Part shown: positions 13,186 to 23,600 of the stretch, piece after piece
Layout of the letters: the number at the start of each line of letters is the position of its first letter
How positions within the stretch are numbered: position 1 is the first letter of the stretch
Assembly: GCF_947242115.1 (NCBI RefSeq)
Contig: NC_074716.1
Span: 19,722,090 to 19,786,089 of the forward strand
Direction: 5' to 3'
Length of the DNA stretch: 64,000 bases
Source: Biomphalaria glabrata
Lineage: Eukaryota > Mollusca > Gastropoda > Planorbidae
Notes under the pieces: generated by a model
Databases searched by the model: none
Told to the model about the DNA's origin: nothing
Seen by the model: the letters and a program-made list of their open reading frames with translations, nothing else
Position numbers and translations under genes: made by a program

Positions 13186-15277
13186 TTATAGAATTTTTTT
13201 TCAGTTCATCTTGCACATTCATTCATCTATTGTAATACATCGCTGATTTTGTCTGTTTTACAAATGCATGTTCATTTGAACAAGGGACACCACTTAACAG
13301 ATCGTTTTTCATTGGCAGATTAGTACGTAGTCTTTTGTCCATCCTTATCTGAGCTGGGCTCAAGCCATTTTCTACTGGCCTAGATCGACACATGAATAGA
13401 CTCATTGCCACATCTTCTCCTCTCATTTCAGTGTTTTTAATTATGTTTTTCACAACCTTTACTCCACTCTCCGCTAGATCATTGGATTTGGAATAGTGAG
13501 GGCCAGAGGTAATACGCTTGAAACCCCATTTAGTTGCAAAGTCTTTGGATATTAAACTACAAAAAAATGTGAGCTCTTATCACTAATACATTCCACTGGA
13601 GCTCCATTACATCCAAAAATAACTTTGAATGTTTTGGTAACTGTTCTAGATGTTGTTTTATGCACTGGCACCACCAGATGAAAATTAGACAAGTAGTCCA
13701 CCATCACCAACTAAGCTTTTCCTCTATGTCCACAAATATCCAACCTCACTTTGTATACTATGGAGAAGAAGAAGGTGGACAAGGATTCAATGGTTATCTT
13801 GGTCTTCTTGCCTTGTCAACTTGACAAATGCCTCAGTTGTTGACCATACTTAAAATATCGGAATTCATTCTCGGTCAGAACAATGACTCATGGGCTCTAG
13901 GTTTATACTTTTTAATGCCCAAATGCCCTTGACCTTAGTCAACACACTGGGCATTTATGTTCTCTGGAATCAGCACCCTACAACCTTTAAAAACATTCCA
14001 TTCACAATTGTCAACTCATTTCGCACACTTCAAAAAATCAAATAAATTCCTAGGGCATTCAGCTTTTTATTAGGCCAATTGGGGCTTTTCTGATCCCCCC
14101 CCCCAAAAAAAAAAATACGTCGTCGACTCCTTCCTTATCCAGTTAGGTGTCTGCAAGTCAGGTTCCAAGCATTTTACTGCATTGTTAACTTCCGAACTTC
14201 ATTATCCATTGGTCCATACCGGTACTACACTATAAGAAAAGTGCAAGAATGTTAATGGACTAGTATGAACATTCTACTTAGGAGATGAAACGACTATCTT
14301 TTTTACTTGAGTAATAGACAAATATCTGTGGCATTTTACGTCTCGAGAGACGATCTTTTCCCTTTGCAACTTCTTGTGTGACTAAAGAGGCCAATCCTTG
14401 ATACACAGCTGCGATCGCAGGTTGGGCATATATAATCACCAGACGCCGTTCTTTCTGCTTCTGTTGTCTATGGCATCTGCAATCTGTGACCCTTCCTTTA
14501 TGCTCTCTCTCCATGTGGATCTGTCCAGTGCCACCTCTTCCCAGTTGCCAGTGTCGATTTTGAAGAGCTTCATGTCGCGTTTGCATACATCCGTATAACG
14601 TAAAAGTGGGCGACCAGCGGCTCTCCTGCCTTCTATTAGATCGCCATACAGGATGTCCTGTGGAAGTCGACCTGCTGGCATTCTACGAACGTGGCCAAGC
14701 CAGCCAAGGCGTCTGCTGCTGATAACAGAGCGGATGTCCTGGCACCCTGCTCTTTGCAGCACTTCCTCATTGGTTATCTTATCTTGCCACCTTATTTTAA
14801 AGATCCGCCTTAGGCATCGGAGGTGGAAGACATTCAGCTTTTTTTCCTGCCATGAGTAGGTTGACCATGTTTCACTTCCGTACAGCAAGGTGCTCAACAC
14901 ACAGGTCCGGTAGACTAGGGCTTTAGTACTGCTAGTCAGCAATATGTTGTCCCAGACTCTTTTCTGCAACCGTGACATGGTGGCCATTGCCTTGGCTATC
15001 CTGTTGTTTATGTCTTTATCCAGTAGAGTGTTGTTGGATATGATGGAGCCAAGGTAACAATGCTTACTTGAGGTGCAGTGTTTGTGTTTTGGACAAGTAT
15101 CTTAGTCTTGCTTTGACTGATGTTTAAGCCGAACTTCTGGCAAGCAGCAGATAGTTTGTCAACCAGGGACTGTAGCTGAATATCAGAATGAGCCACAATA
15201 GCTGCATCATTAGCATACAGGAGTTCCCTGATGAGTAGCTTCCTAACCTTGGTTTTTGCCCGCAGCCTTGATACATT

Positions 15278-15992
15278 TGTGGTGGGTTTGGCACAGAACA
15301 AACTAAATGACATGACGAAAGGAACTCGTAGGACGATTCCAAACTGTTTATTATACGTTAAAGACCTGCCAAAGGCAAACATAAAACATAATTACAAATG
15401 AACATAAACTAAACATAATTAATAGGCCTAAATACTAGATCTAACGAAAAACAAAAAGAAAATCTTATGGTGTGAACCAATCATCTCTTTTACAAACACA
15501 AGAGAGATATGGAACACCAAAAACATTATAAAAATTAATGACAAAGTAATTCTCTAACAAGATGGACATTTAACATTCTATATAAACTACTAATTAAAAT
15601 TACAATCTAATATAAATAAATAAAATGTAATTACCTGCAGCCCTCCATAAAAATGTTTTACATGTTTCGGATGTTCCTTCAGAGTTGAAGATAGTTTACT
15701 TCCTAGTCCAAACGTCCCGCAGGACGACGGGGGATGGGAGCGGGCAGGATTTGAACCCTCGACCATCGATAAATCCGAACACATGGTGTAGAACCAGGCA
15801 CAAACACTGTGAGTGGAGATGACGTAGGTCCAGTAACGAACGGACACTACAGCGACAAGAGATGCCGGTCGAATGGACAGTGCCCACGTTGGTCTGCCTT
15901 GTTATGCGCGGACACAAGGTGCCATCTAGGGGGAAGGGTCACGTGGATATCGGGGTGGCCGGTGTTTTCTGAAAAGGTAACACTCCACTACA
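15278..15992 (-). mobile_element. Solo LTR inside the RTE-like LINE
   Basis: On the minus strand this 715-bp segment starts TGTAGTGG and ends CCCACCACA, the same termini as the LTRs of the element at 18,357-22,323. Its 3' half is clearly homologous to them (GGTGTTCCATATCTCTCTT and AGAGATGATTGGTTCACA are shared). It is flanked by the 4-bp duplication CATT (15,274-15,277 and 15,993-15,996). The 5' half differs, so it is an older or sister subfamily. A lone LTR with an intact target duplication implies LTR-LTR recombination after insertion into the LINE. Confidence 0.88.
15640..15785 (-). repeat. SINE-like segment within the solo LTR
   Basis: Reverse-complemented, this matches 35,425-35,578: CGGATTTATCGATGGTC, then a box-B-like GGTTCAAATCCTG, the GCCCGCTCCCATCCCC block and GAAGGAACATC.GAAACATG. 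Related copies are seen at 31,175-31,330 and 32,868-32,985. It lies where the solo LTR differs most from the intact LTRs, so it is either a SINE inserted into that LTR lineage or an LTR-borne sequence shared with the SINE. Confidence 0.7.
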
Positions 15993-18183
15993 CATTAAAT
16001 AGTTTTCCAGAGGATCTTGTATGGAGAAACACACCTTTGTTTATGTCGTTGTACGCATAATGCAGTATAAAGGAGAATAATATGCCAACAGCGGCAGAGG
16101 AGAATATAGAGTTCAGGGAGCAGGAGTGGTTCGTTGACTTTCACTACTTCCACTGGGATACCATCACTCCCAGGAGATTTTCTATTTTTTATGCAGTTAA
16201 TTGCTTTTTTGAGGTCACTAAGGCTCGGAAGCTCATCTAGACATTCCAGTACTGGAAGATCTGGTAGAGAAGCCAGGGCGACATCGTCTACTGTATTTTG
16301 TGTGGCATAGACTTCGAGGTAGTGTTCTGTCCATCGTTCTAGCTGCTTGGTTTGATCTGTAATTTTTTCTCCTGATTTGGATAGAAGGGGGGGCAGGCTT
16401 AGACAATGTTGGACCCAGGGCCGCTTTAATGCCATCAAATAGAGCTTTGCTATTTCCTGAGTGGAGACTGTCTTGGATTCTGTTGCATGTATCCCTCCAA
16501 AAGTTGTTAGCACATTTTCTAGCCATTTGTTTCGCCTCTTTATTAGCACTTTTGAAGGCCTCCAAAGATTTTGGACTAGGCTTTGTCTTGTGAGCGAGGT
16601 GTGCAGATCGCTTTTTCTCGATGCAAGGTTCCATATGTGCTAGATTCGCCTCAAACCAGTCTACATTTTTGTGTCTTTGAGGCCCAAAGGCGGTGATTGC
16701 CGAACTGTAGATTACATCTCTTAATTTCTCCCATCTGATAGAGATGTCTTCTTCATCACTAAACGAGGGGATTGAACTGTTCAGGAGCTCGCCAAAGAGT
16801 GCACATTTCTCTGGGTCACCTACATGGTTGACGTTAATTCGCCTAGTTCTGGGTTGAGTGGAAGTATAAGCCTTCTTGAGAAGTAGTTTGATTTTGCTTA
16901 GCACTAGTGAATGGTCTGAGTTGCAGTCCGCACTATGGTATGAACGGGTGTGGATGACACTTTTCAGATCCATCCTTCGGGTGATGCAGAGGTCAGGCTG
17001 AGCGTGAGTGCTGCCAAGAGACTTTATGGTGTTCCTTGCCACAGAAGAATGTATTTGTTACACACAGTTCATGAGAGCTACAGAACTCGAGTAGCCTTTG
17101 GCCATTGCCATTGATTTTGCCAACACCATGAGGTCCCAAGCATTTGGGCCATGCATCATTTCCATCACCAACACGGGCATTAAAGTCTCCATTTATATAG
17201 AGGTGCTCGGATTTTGGAATACTTTTAATTACGTCCTCTAGAGCTTGAAAGAATCTGTCTTTGTCCTCTTCCGGTGCAGCAAGGGTTGGTGAGTAAGCAC
17301 ATATTATATTAACTTTGCCTTGCGGTGATGCAAATTTCATGTGTGCTACTCTTTCATTGCCAATGGGAAACATCGCAATGCAGGGGACGAGACTGTTTCT
17401 TATTGCGAAACCGACGCCATGTATTCTAGGGCTTTGTTCTGGTTTTCCTTGCCAGTAGAATGTATAGTTGCTTTCTTTAAGAGATCCACTGTCTGCCAGT
17501 CTGGTTTCTTGCAGGCAGGCCACATCAATGTTTAGTCTGCTGAGTTTTCTGTCGATGATAGCTGTTTGACGCATGTCGGTGACGAGTTCAGGGTCAGTAT
17601 TGAAGCCAGGACACATTGTCCGTATGTTCCAGCTTGCTAAACGCATTAATGTTGAGGGTTTTCTTATCACCGGTAACTACCACTCTCCGTGTTTTTTCAA
17701 AGACATTACTGTCAGAGATGGAGTGACCTCTCCATTGCTGGGGGAAAGCCTGGGCGGTAAATTTGCGAGTGCTGGGCTGCCTACACGTCAGCACACGCCT
17801 CTCTTCCATACTGACCGGGCCCAAAGGGATGGCGAGCCATCACAATTTGGGGACAGGTGGCTGCAGGAGTTTGCCAGAGAGCAGTAGTCTTACTACTGTC
17901 CCCCCGCCTACGGGGCTCGAGGACCGGATTTTCTGTTAGGGTTTACTCCCTTAGCCTTAGACCTTACAGGGACACACACAAGGCAGTGCTGCTATTGACC
18001 TATAGCTAGGGGTATGGTTTTTGGGCAACAGGGCGTGTCCGCACGCCGACGGGCCATGCCTGCCTCACACCTTGGGGCCAAACCTCCTCCGAGACCCTTG
18101 CAGTTTAGCCTGAGGCTTCGCAGCCTCAGTTTCCATCTGCCACCACGAGGAGGTACTGCATAGTACTGTCAATAGACAAATAT

Positions 18184-18352
18184 GGATTACAACTATTTTC
18201 TACAATGCGAATACAACATTATTTTTTGTGCTTGAAAAAAAAATTGCGCCCCCTTTGTTGGCGCCCTATGACCGGGGGGGGGCACGGTTTAAGAAACCCT
18301 GCTGGGTGTCACCCGGTGCGGCCCGCACAACCCTAGTGATGCTACTGCTTAT
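18184..18352. repeat. Unclassified repeat remnant, possible DNA-transposon end
   Basis: A GC-rich segment (GCGCCCCCTTTGTTGGCGCC, a G run, then GGTGTCACCCGGTGCGGCCC) ends CTAGTGATGCTACTG. Read in reverse this gives CAGTAGCATCACTAGGG, similar in style to the hAT terminus found at 42,988. The partner end was not found, so the call is weak. The LTR element at 18,357 inserted just beside it. Confidence 0.3.
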
Positions 18353-18356
18353 TATG

Positions 18357-19087
18357 TGTAGTGGGGAGGACATAATATACAGGTCGGCTCAACTTGACCA
18401 GGCACCGGTCAGCAAAGGGTCAAGTTGACCTCTGCCCCGGTAGCTGAATTCCTTTTCCTGCTGGTGTCCTCGATTGAAACTTGCTGCTACGCACCTACTC
18501 CAATACCACCTTGTCTGATCCTGCTGTGTTTGTCCTAAGTTCATTGTTTTGACCAAGGCTGCAGGTAAACACATTTTTACTGTTTCTTGTACATCACATA
18601 TTCTTGTTTATTTTTTATATATATCATATTGCTACCCAGGTTTTGTCCTCATTGTCGGACTACCTTTGTTCTATTTAATTGTCATAGTTTTTGTAAGAAA
18701 AGGTAAGAGCGAAGCTCTTCAATGTATGTTAGTTTTCTATAGAACTATTTGATTTATTTTTTATTAATTACTTTGTCATTTATTTTATTAATGTTTGGTG
18801 GTGTTCCATATCTCTCTTATGTTCATAAAAGAGATGATTGGTTCACACTATAAGATTTTCTTTTTTGTTTTTGCTTGATCTAGTATTTATACCTGATGTT
18901 GTGTTTACATTTTTTTTTACAAATTGGTCTGTTCATTTAGACCATATAATTATGTTTATTTTATGCTCGTTAGTAATCATGTTGTATGTTTGCCTTGGCA
19001 GGTTTTTTGTGTACATTAAACTTATAATAAGCCTCCTGACTTGCTTCGTCATTTTGGTTGTTATAATTCTGTGTCGAACCCACCACA
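18357..19087 (+). repeat. 5' LTR
   Basis: 731 bp, starting TGTAGTGGGGAGG and ending CGAACCCACCACA, so the ends form an imperfect inverted repeat with TG...CA. It is essentially the same sequence as 21,594-22,323. Confidence 0.95.
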
Positions 19088-19095
19088 GAATCTTT

Positions 19096-19113
19096 TGGTG
19101 TCAGAAGTGGGAT
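19096..19113 (+). other. Primer-binding site, tRNA-Leu type
   Basis: Eight nucleotides after the 5' LTR lies TGGTGTCAGAAGTGGGAT, an 18-nt match to the complement of the 3' end of animal tRNA-Leu (CCA tail plus acceptor and T-arm) as I remember it. This is the usual place and form for reverse-transcription priming in Ty3/Gypsy elements. Confidence 0.8.
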
Positions 19114-19339
19114 CCGAAGAAAGAGTCTACCAGACCTCCCTTTCAGACGATAAGTGGAGCCTTCGGAACCTTGCAATCAAGTCAGAAGCTGAACAAGTAC
19201 TTTTTTTATTATATTGTACCATTTGAGATATTCCGGTTGTTTTTTTTTTTTCTTTCAGGGTAGTTTAGGTAGTTATTATTTAAAGTATATAATTGTATTA
19301 AGTTAGAGTATAATTGTATTAAACAAAAACCTGCAGCCA

Positions 19340-21553
19340 ATGGAGAACAGGACAAAACACAATGCAGTGGATTGGGGTGAGGTCGGTCCTTTGGGCAGCG
19401 AAGGAGAGCCAGAAGGAGGAGCAGGAGTGGACCAAACTGAAGTCGCTGCCCTCCGGGCTCAGTTAGAGGCCCTGAAACTGGCCTGCCAACGGCCTCTCAT
19501 AATCTCGGAACAGACAAAGCGGGTGCGCCAGTTCAGTGGTAGGGGCACTGCAGATGAGCCAACGGCTGAGGACTTTGCAAGGGAAATAAGAGAGGCATGG
19601 GAGCTCAGGCCTTATTCTGCACAGGAAAAGGTGGCAGTCATTATGAGCAATGTCAGCGGCCCCGCCAGGAAGGAGCTCGATTTGCAGGCCTCAAAGACAA
19701 AGAGTGACCCAGAAGCCTTGTTGGAAACCCTCCTTGAGGCGTTTGCCCAGACTATGCCAGTGCGAGAAGCTGAGGTGGTCTTCCTGAGATCACGTCAACA
19801 GATAGCAGAGTCCCTTCGAGACTTCTCACACCGGCTCTTCTGCGAACATTCGGTGGCGGTAAGCCAACAAAGGCGGGAGAGAGTTGAGTGCTTCAGCGAG
19901 GCAAGGCTGAGGGATCAATTCGTCCACGGGCTGAACGACTCTGCACTACGTAGGGAACTGCTGAGACTGGTGGAGGAGGAACCAGCAATAACATTCATTG
20001 CAGTTAGAAACCAGGCCCTCAAATGGGAAAGCCAGGACCGAGGAAACTCCCAACTACAAAACCAGTGGTGTGAACTGGTAAGTTCCCAATTGAACAGGTT
20101 TGGGGAGTTATTGGAGGCTTTACAGCACACTCCACAAGCAAATGGGCAGAGCAGCCCATACCCCGACCAGCCTCTCCCCCAAACACGGACAAGTCACCAA
20201 GTTCAGTGGGCAGTTAACCGCCCCACAGCACCTGCAGGACTGATTTGGGCGCAAACAAGTAGGGGATTCTTCCCATATGCTGAGGATGGAGCACCAGTCT
20301 GCATCAACTGCTGGAAGTCTGGACATGTGGCGAATCAATGTCTGGAATTATCACAACCTGAAACTCTGATTCACTCAAGTGCTATTGGTTGTTCTGTCAA
20401 TGGTCTATTGCCCCCTGTTTCAGAAAATCCACCCACAATACCTAAAAGGCAGAAGTTAGGAAAATGGTGTAATTTTCACAACAGCCGCTCACACAATTTG
20501 TATGAATGCAGATCACAGCCAATCCACACAATTGCTGCCCTTTTTCCTGGATACACAAACAACCCATCTTCATCTGGACGTAATCCGCAAGTTGAAGAGG
20601 AAGTGCTAATCAATGGACGTAGGGCTAAATGTCTATTAGACTCTGGCTGTTCTTTTGATGCTATTGTCAGTAGATCTTTTGTAAGACCTGAAGACATTAT
20701 GGATGTATCAGTGACCCTTCAATCTCTTGACTTAGACATCCCACCCAAAACAGTACCTCTTGCTAAAGTGCATGTCAAGTCCCGATTTGTCCATAGTACT
20801 ATTACAGCTGCTGTTTTAGAATCCTCATTGTATGACATTGTACTTGGATCAAGATTTATAAAGCTGGAAATTCCCCAAAACTCCAATATTAAGTTGCCTT
20901 CAGTGCATCTAACCGCATCCTCTCAACAAGGAGTAAGAGACACCCAAGACGTTTTTAAATCCAAGCACACTATAAGAGATATGACGCCATCACACCTGCC
21001 TATTAATGTTAGCTCTCAATGTAGAGAGGCCCTGCAGGTTGCGAGAGAAACAGTCAAGTCTCACCCCTCCGAATTAGTTAGCAGGAGCAAACTTGCCATT
21101 TCACCTCAAGTCAACCAAGTAGGACAACGGGCCAATAAACAGGCTAGGCGCATTCACACCCGTGGTGCAAGTCACCTTACCCAACCAGGCTCTACATCCA
21201 GAGACGGAAAGTTTGAGGCTTGTCAGTCATGCAAGTCCCGGATTGATAAGTTCTGCAGACCATATTCATTCAGGAGAAACAAACAGTGCCACCAGCAACA
21301 GAGACTTTTTGGTTCACCCCTCACTACCGCACTACCATCAGGTTCCCAAACATCTATGACAGATTTTAGTGTCCTTGATTACCAGATGGAAAGCCCACAG
21401 CACCAGCTACATTCTTCATACAAAGAGAAACCTGATAGGCCACCCTGTAGAATCCAAAGTTCAAGTACACTACAGTCCGGAAACATATATGGTGTCCAAG
21501 AAAATGGCTGTTCGGAGAAGAAACAGTTGTTTCTGTTTCCAGAAACGTACTAG
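19340..21553 (+). CDS. gag-protease polyprotein of the LTR element
   Basis: A 737-residue open frame beginning MENRTKHNAVDWGE. Residues about 40-240 look like a Gypsy-type capsid region (charged, helical, with an ARKELDLQA and EALLETLLEAF segment). A zinc knuckle, CINCWKSGHVANQC, lies near residue 325. A retropepsin-like domain follows, with ALINGRRAK-like context, LLDSGCSFDAIV and later YDIVLGSRFI. The remaining roughly 200 residues are Ser/Gln/Arg-rich and not recognised. Base composition is more GC-rich than the surroundings, as expected for a recent arrival. No pol domains follow. Confidence 0.85.
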   Translation: MENRTKHNAVDWGEVGPLGSEGEPEGGAGVDQTEVAALRAQLEALKLACQRPLIISEQTKRVRQFSGRGTADEPTAEDFAREIREAWELRPYSAQEKVAVIMSNVSGPARKELDLQASKTKSDPEALLETLLEAFAQTMPVREAEVVFLRSRQQIAESLRDFSHRLFCEHSVAVSQQRRERVECFSEARLRDQFVHGLNDSALRRELLRLVEEEPAITFIAVRNQALKWESQDRGNSQLQNQWCELVSSQLNRFGELLEALQHTPQANGQSSPYPDQPLPQTRTSHQVQWAVNRPTAPAGLIWAQTSRGFFPYAEDGAPVCINCWKSGHVANQCLELSQPETLIHSSAIGCSVNGLLPPVSENPPTIPKRQKLGKWCNFHNSRSHNLYECRSQPIHTIAALFPGYTNNPSSSGRNPQVEEEVLINGRRAKCLLDSGCSFDAIVSRSFVRPEDIMDVSVTLQSLDLDIPPKTVPLAKVHVKSRFVHSTITAAVLESSLYDIVLGSRFIKLEIPQNSNIKLPSVHLTASSQQGVRDTQDVFKSKHTIRDMTPSHLPINVSSQCREALQVARETVKSHPSELVSRSKLAISPQVNQVGQRANKQARRIHTRGASHLTQPGSTSRDGKFEACQSCKSRIDKFCRPYSFRRNKQCHQQQRLFGSPLTTALPSGSQTSMTDFSVLDYQMESPQHQLHSSYKEKPDRPPCRIQSSSTLQSGNIYGVQENGCSEKKQLFLFPETY

Positions 21554-21593
21554 GCTAAACGCCCCGAGACGGGTCGTTTCAAGCTAGGGGCTC

Positions 21594-22323
21594 TGTAGTG
21601 GGGAGGACATAATATACAGGTCGGCTCAACTTGACCAGGCACCGGTCAGCAAAGGGTCAAGTTGACCTCTGCCCCGGTAGCTGAATTCCTTTTCCTGCTG
21701 GTGTCCTCGATTGAAACTTGCTGCTACGCACCTACTCCAATACCACCTTGTCTGATCCTGCTGTGTTTGTCCTAAGTTCATTGTTTTGACCAAGGCTGCA
21801 GGTAAACACATTTTTACTGTTTCTTGTACATCACATATTCTTGTTTATTTTTTATATATATCATATTGCTACCCAGGTTTTGTCCTCATTGTCGGACTAC
21901 CTTTGTTCTATTTAATTGTCATAGTTTTTGTAAGAAAAGGTAAGAGCGAAGCTCTTCAATGTATGTTAGTTTTCTATAGAACTATTTGATTTATTTTTTA
22001 TTAATTACTTTGTCATTTATTTTATTAATGTTTGGTGGTGTTCCATATCTCTCTTATGTTCATAAAAGAGATGATTGGTTCACACTATAAGATTTTCTTT
22101 TTTGTTTTTGCTTGATCTAGTATTTATACCTGATGTTGTGTTTACATTTTTTTTACAAATTGGTCTGTTCATTTAGACCATATAATTATGTTTATTTTAT
22201 GCTCGTTAGTAATCATGTTGTATGTTTGCCTTGGCAGGTTTTTTGTGTACATTAAACTTATAATAAGCCTCCTGACTTGCTTCGTCATTTTGGTTGTTAT
22301 AATTCTGTGTCGAACCCACCACA
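21594..22323 (+). repeat. 3' LTR
   Basis: 730 bp, beginning TGTAGTGGGGAGG directly after a purine-containing AAGCTAGGGGCTC stretch and ending CCCACCACA. It is followed at once by the TATG target duplication. Confidence 0.95.
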
Positions 22324-22327
22324 TATG

Positions 22328-22828
22328 TTAATAAAATAAAATGTATTGTCTTCGATTTTGAAGATTAAGGATGAGTGTGTTGTTACCCTGTTCCTCCCTG
22401 ACTAACCATTTTTTCCACGTGCAAAGTAGGGTGATTTTTGTTTATGCTGTTGGGCGTAAATGTGTAAATGTGTTAAGAGACTTTAGTTATGAGTTTGGAT
22501 TTCTTGATTGAGGATTGTTTTTTTTTCTATTGTGTTAGTGAATCGGGACATGTAAATTCGATTAGGAGATTGTGACATTATTTCTTTTGATCGGGGATAT
22601 TAATTGATCATAGTTGGATTGTGCTTCTGCAATCGAAGAGATACCAGCGATCCTTTCGTTCAATCTCACGTCGTAACAAGTGGAATATTTCAAACAAGCA
22701 AAATATAAAAAAATACTTTTTAAAAAGCTTATGTAAGGTAAAGAACTGCACATTTACAACCATATATATATATATGAATAGGCCTACGCTGCCGCCTCTT
22801 TTCGGCTTATCTATAAATCTCGGGAAAA
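22328..22828. other. Intergenic, nothing recognised
   Basis: AT-rich with small plus and minus frames that overlap each other and have no protein-like pattern. A short TA microsatellite lies near 22,762-22,772 and a TAGGCCTA palindrome near 22,780. Confidence 0.5.
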
Positions 22829-23600
22829 TAGGAGTCATGTTCCAGAAATTACCAAATAAAACCTACTCAGTCCCAAATGTCACCATGGACAACCTCTTAA
22901 CGTGGTAGACCACTTCACATATCTAGGAAGCATAGTATCAAATGACACATCGCTTTCAAGTTAATATCTTTTGGCCAGGGCCAATAGTGTTTTTGGATGC
23001 CTCCAGGCGAGAGTTTGGAGGAATAAATAGCTCCGCCTGCCTACAAAAATCAATGTCTACCAAACAGTGGTTCTCTCAACCCTTCTATGTGGATCTGGGT
23101 ATTATACAGAAATCAACTATAAGACTACTTGAACGCTTTCACCAAAGATGCTTGCGCTTCATCATGGACATATGGGGGCAAGACCGCACAACAAACAGCG
23201 ATGTCCTTGCGAATGCCGGTATGGACAGTAGACCTATAGACTAGTATAGAGGGACTTTTAATGGTCCGAAAGTTACGCTGGGAAGGGCACGCATTCCATA
23301 TGGGGGACTAACGTATGCCAACAGCAGTCTTTTTTTTTTTTTTTTTTTTTTGGTGAGCTGAAAGGTGGTCAATGTAACAGAGGTGCCCCACGGAAATACT
23401 TTAAAAAAAAAAAAAACAGCTTAGGCGCCAACTTGCTTTAACTGACATAGAAGATAGCACCTGGTTGCATGCAGCCTTAGAACGAGACAGCTGGTCACTT
23501 ACAAAGACCGCGTGATACAAATTTGGGACCAAAAGAAAATCCGCTGCCGAGGACAGACGTAAACGGCGAAAAGAAAATGTACTATGACTACGCACACCGA
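22829..23600 (+). mobile_element. RTE-like LINE remnant, second family
   Basis: Plus-strand pieces of a LINE reverse transcriptase C-terminus: VDHFTYLGSIVS, then IRLLERFHQRCLRFIMDIW with TTNSDVLANAGMDS (frame 22,942-23,244). Later come LALTDIEDSTW and ALERDSW, and a basic end (AAEDRRKRRKEN) near 23,560. Several frame changes and a long T run at about 23,329-23,351 interrupt it, so it is decayed. It resembles the 14.3-18.2 kb LINE in domain plan but is a different family. Confidence 0.8.

Larger units (their letters stand above)
12800..14100 (-). mobile_element. Ty3/Gypsy-type LTR element fossil, integrase region
   Basis: Minus-strand frames at 13,223-13,453 and just upstream resemble the end of a Ty3/Gypsy integrase: a GPHYS.SN..AE stretch, then SLFMCRSRPVENGLSPAQ with RLRTNLP. 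The frame at 12,807-13,043 resembles the segment after the integrase (PRSYEVLTNGEAVYRNN), as in K02A2.6-type polyproteins. Neither LTR is recognised nearby. It is an old, broken fragment with several breaks, overlapped on the right by a LINE insertion zone. Family placement rests on these motifs only. Confidence 0.7.
14326..18170 (-). mobile_element. RTE-like LINE with 13-bp target duplication, interrupted by a solo LTR
   Basis: The 13-bp sequence AATAGACAAATAT flanks the element at 14,313-14,325 and 18,171-18,183. In minus-strand order it has a 5' untranslated region of about 500 bp, then an APE-type endonuclease (16,993-17,670: LASWNIRTM, CLQETRL, NGDFNARVG). The linker and reverse transcriptase start follow (NRKSPGSDGIPVEVVK near 16,150-16,220). 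Then come the late reverse transcriptase (YANDAA in place of YADDA, near 15,190), a LLYGSETW and WLGHVRRM segment (14,436-14,987) and a C-terminal CPTC...C..H zinc finger near 14,355-14,430. About 250 residues of central reverse transcriptase are absent and frames shift, so the copy is dead. The 3' end lacks poly-A, as in RTE elements. Proteins of this kind are often annotated craniofacial development protein 2-like. Confidence 0.9.
18357..22323 (+). mobile_element. Young compact Ty3/Gypsy-type LTR retrotransposon
   Basis: A 3,967-bp element bounded by a 4-bp TATG duplication (18,353-18,356 and 22,324-22,327). Parts in order: 5' LTR 18,357-19,087; primer-binding site 19,096-19,113; one gag-protease frame 19,340-21,553; 3' LTR 21,594-22,323. 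I recognise no reverse transcriptase, RNase H or integrase, so it looks like a compact element needing polymerase functions from elsewhere. The two LTRs appear identical apart from about one base in a T run, so the insertion is very recent. It sits in the HGD-AK9 intergenic region. Confidence 0.93.

Noticed and set aside
14101-14118. C run followed by an A run as a transposon end
   Set aside because: It is a homopolymer junction inside the Gypsy fossil region with no matching terminus or duplication.
18549-19263. Hydrophobic open frames in the 5' LTR, repeated at 21,786-21,989
   Set aside because: They lie within LTR sequence, are T-rich by composition, and show no domain.
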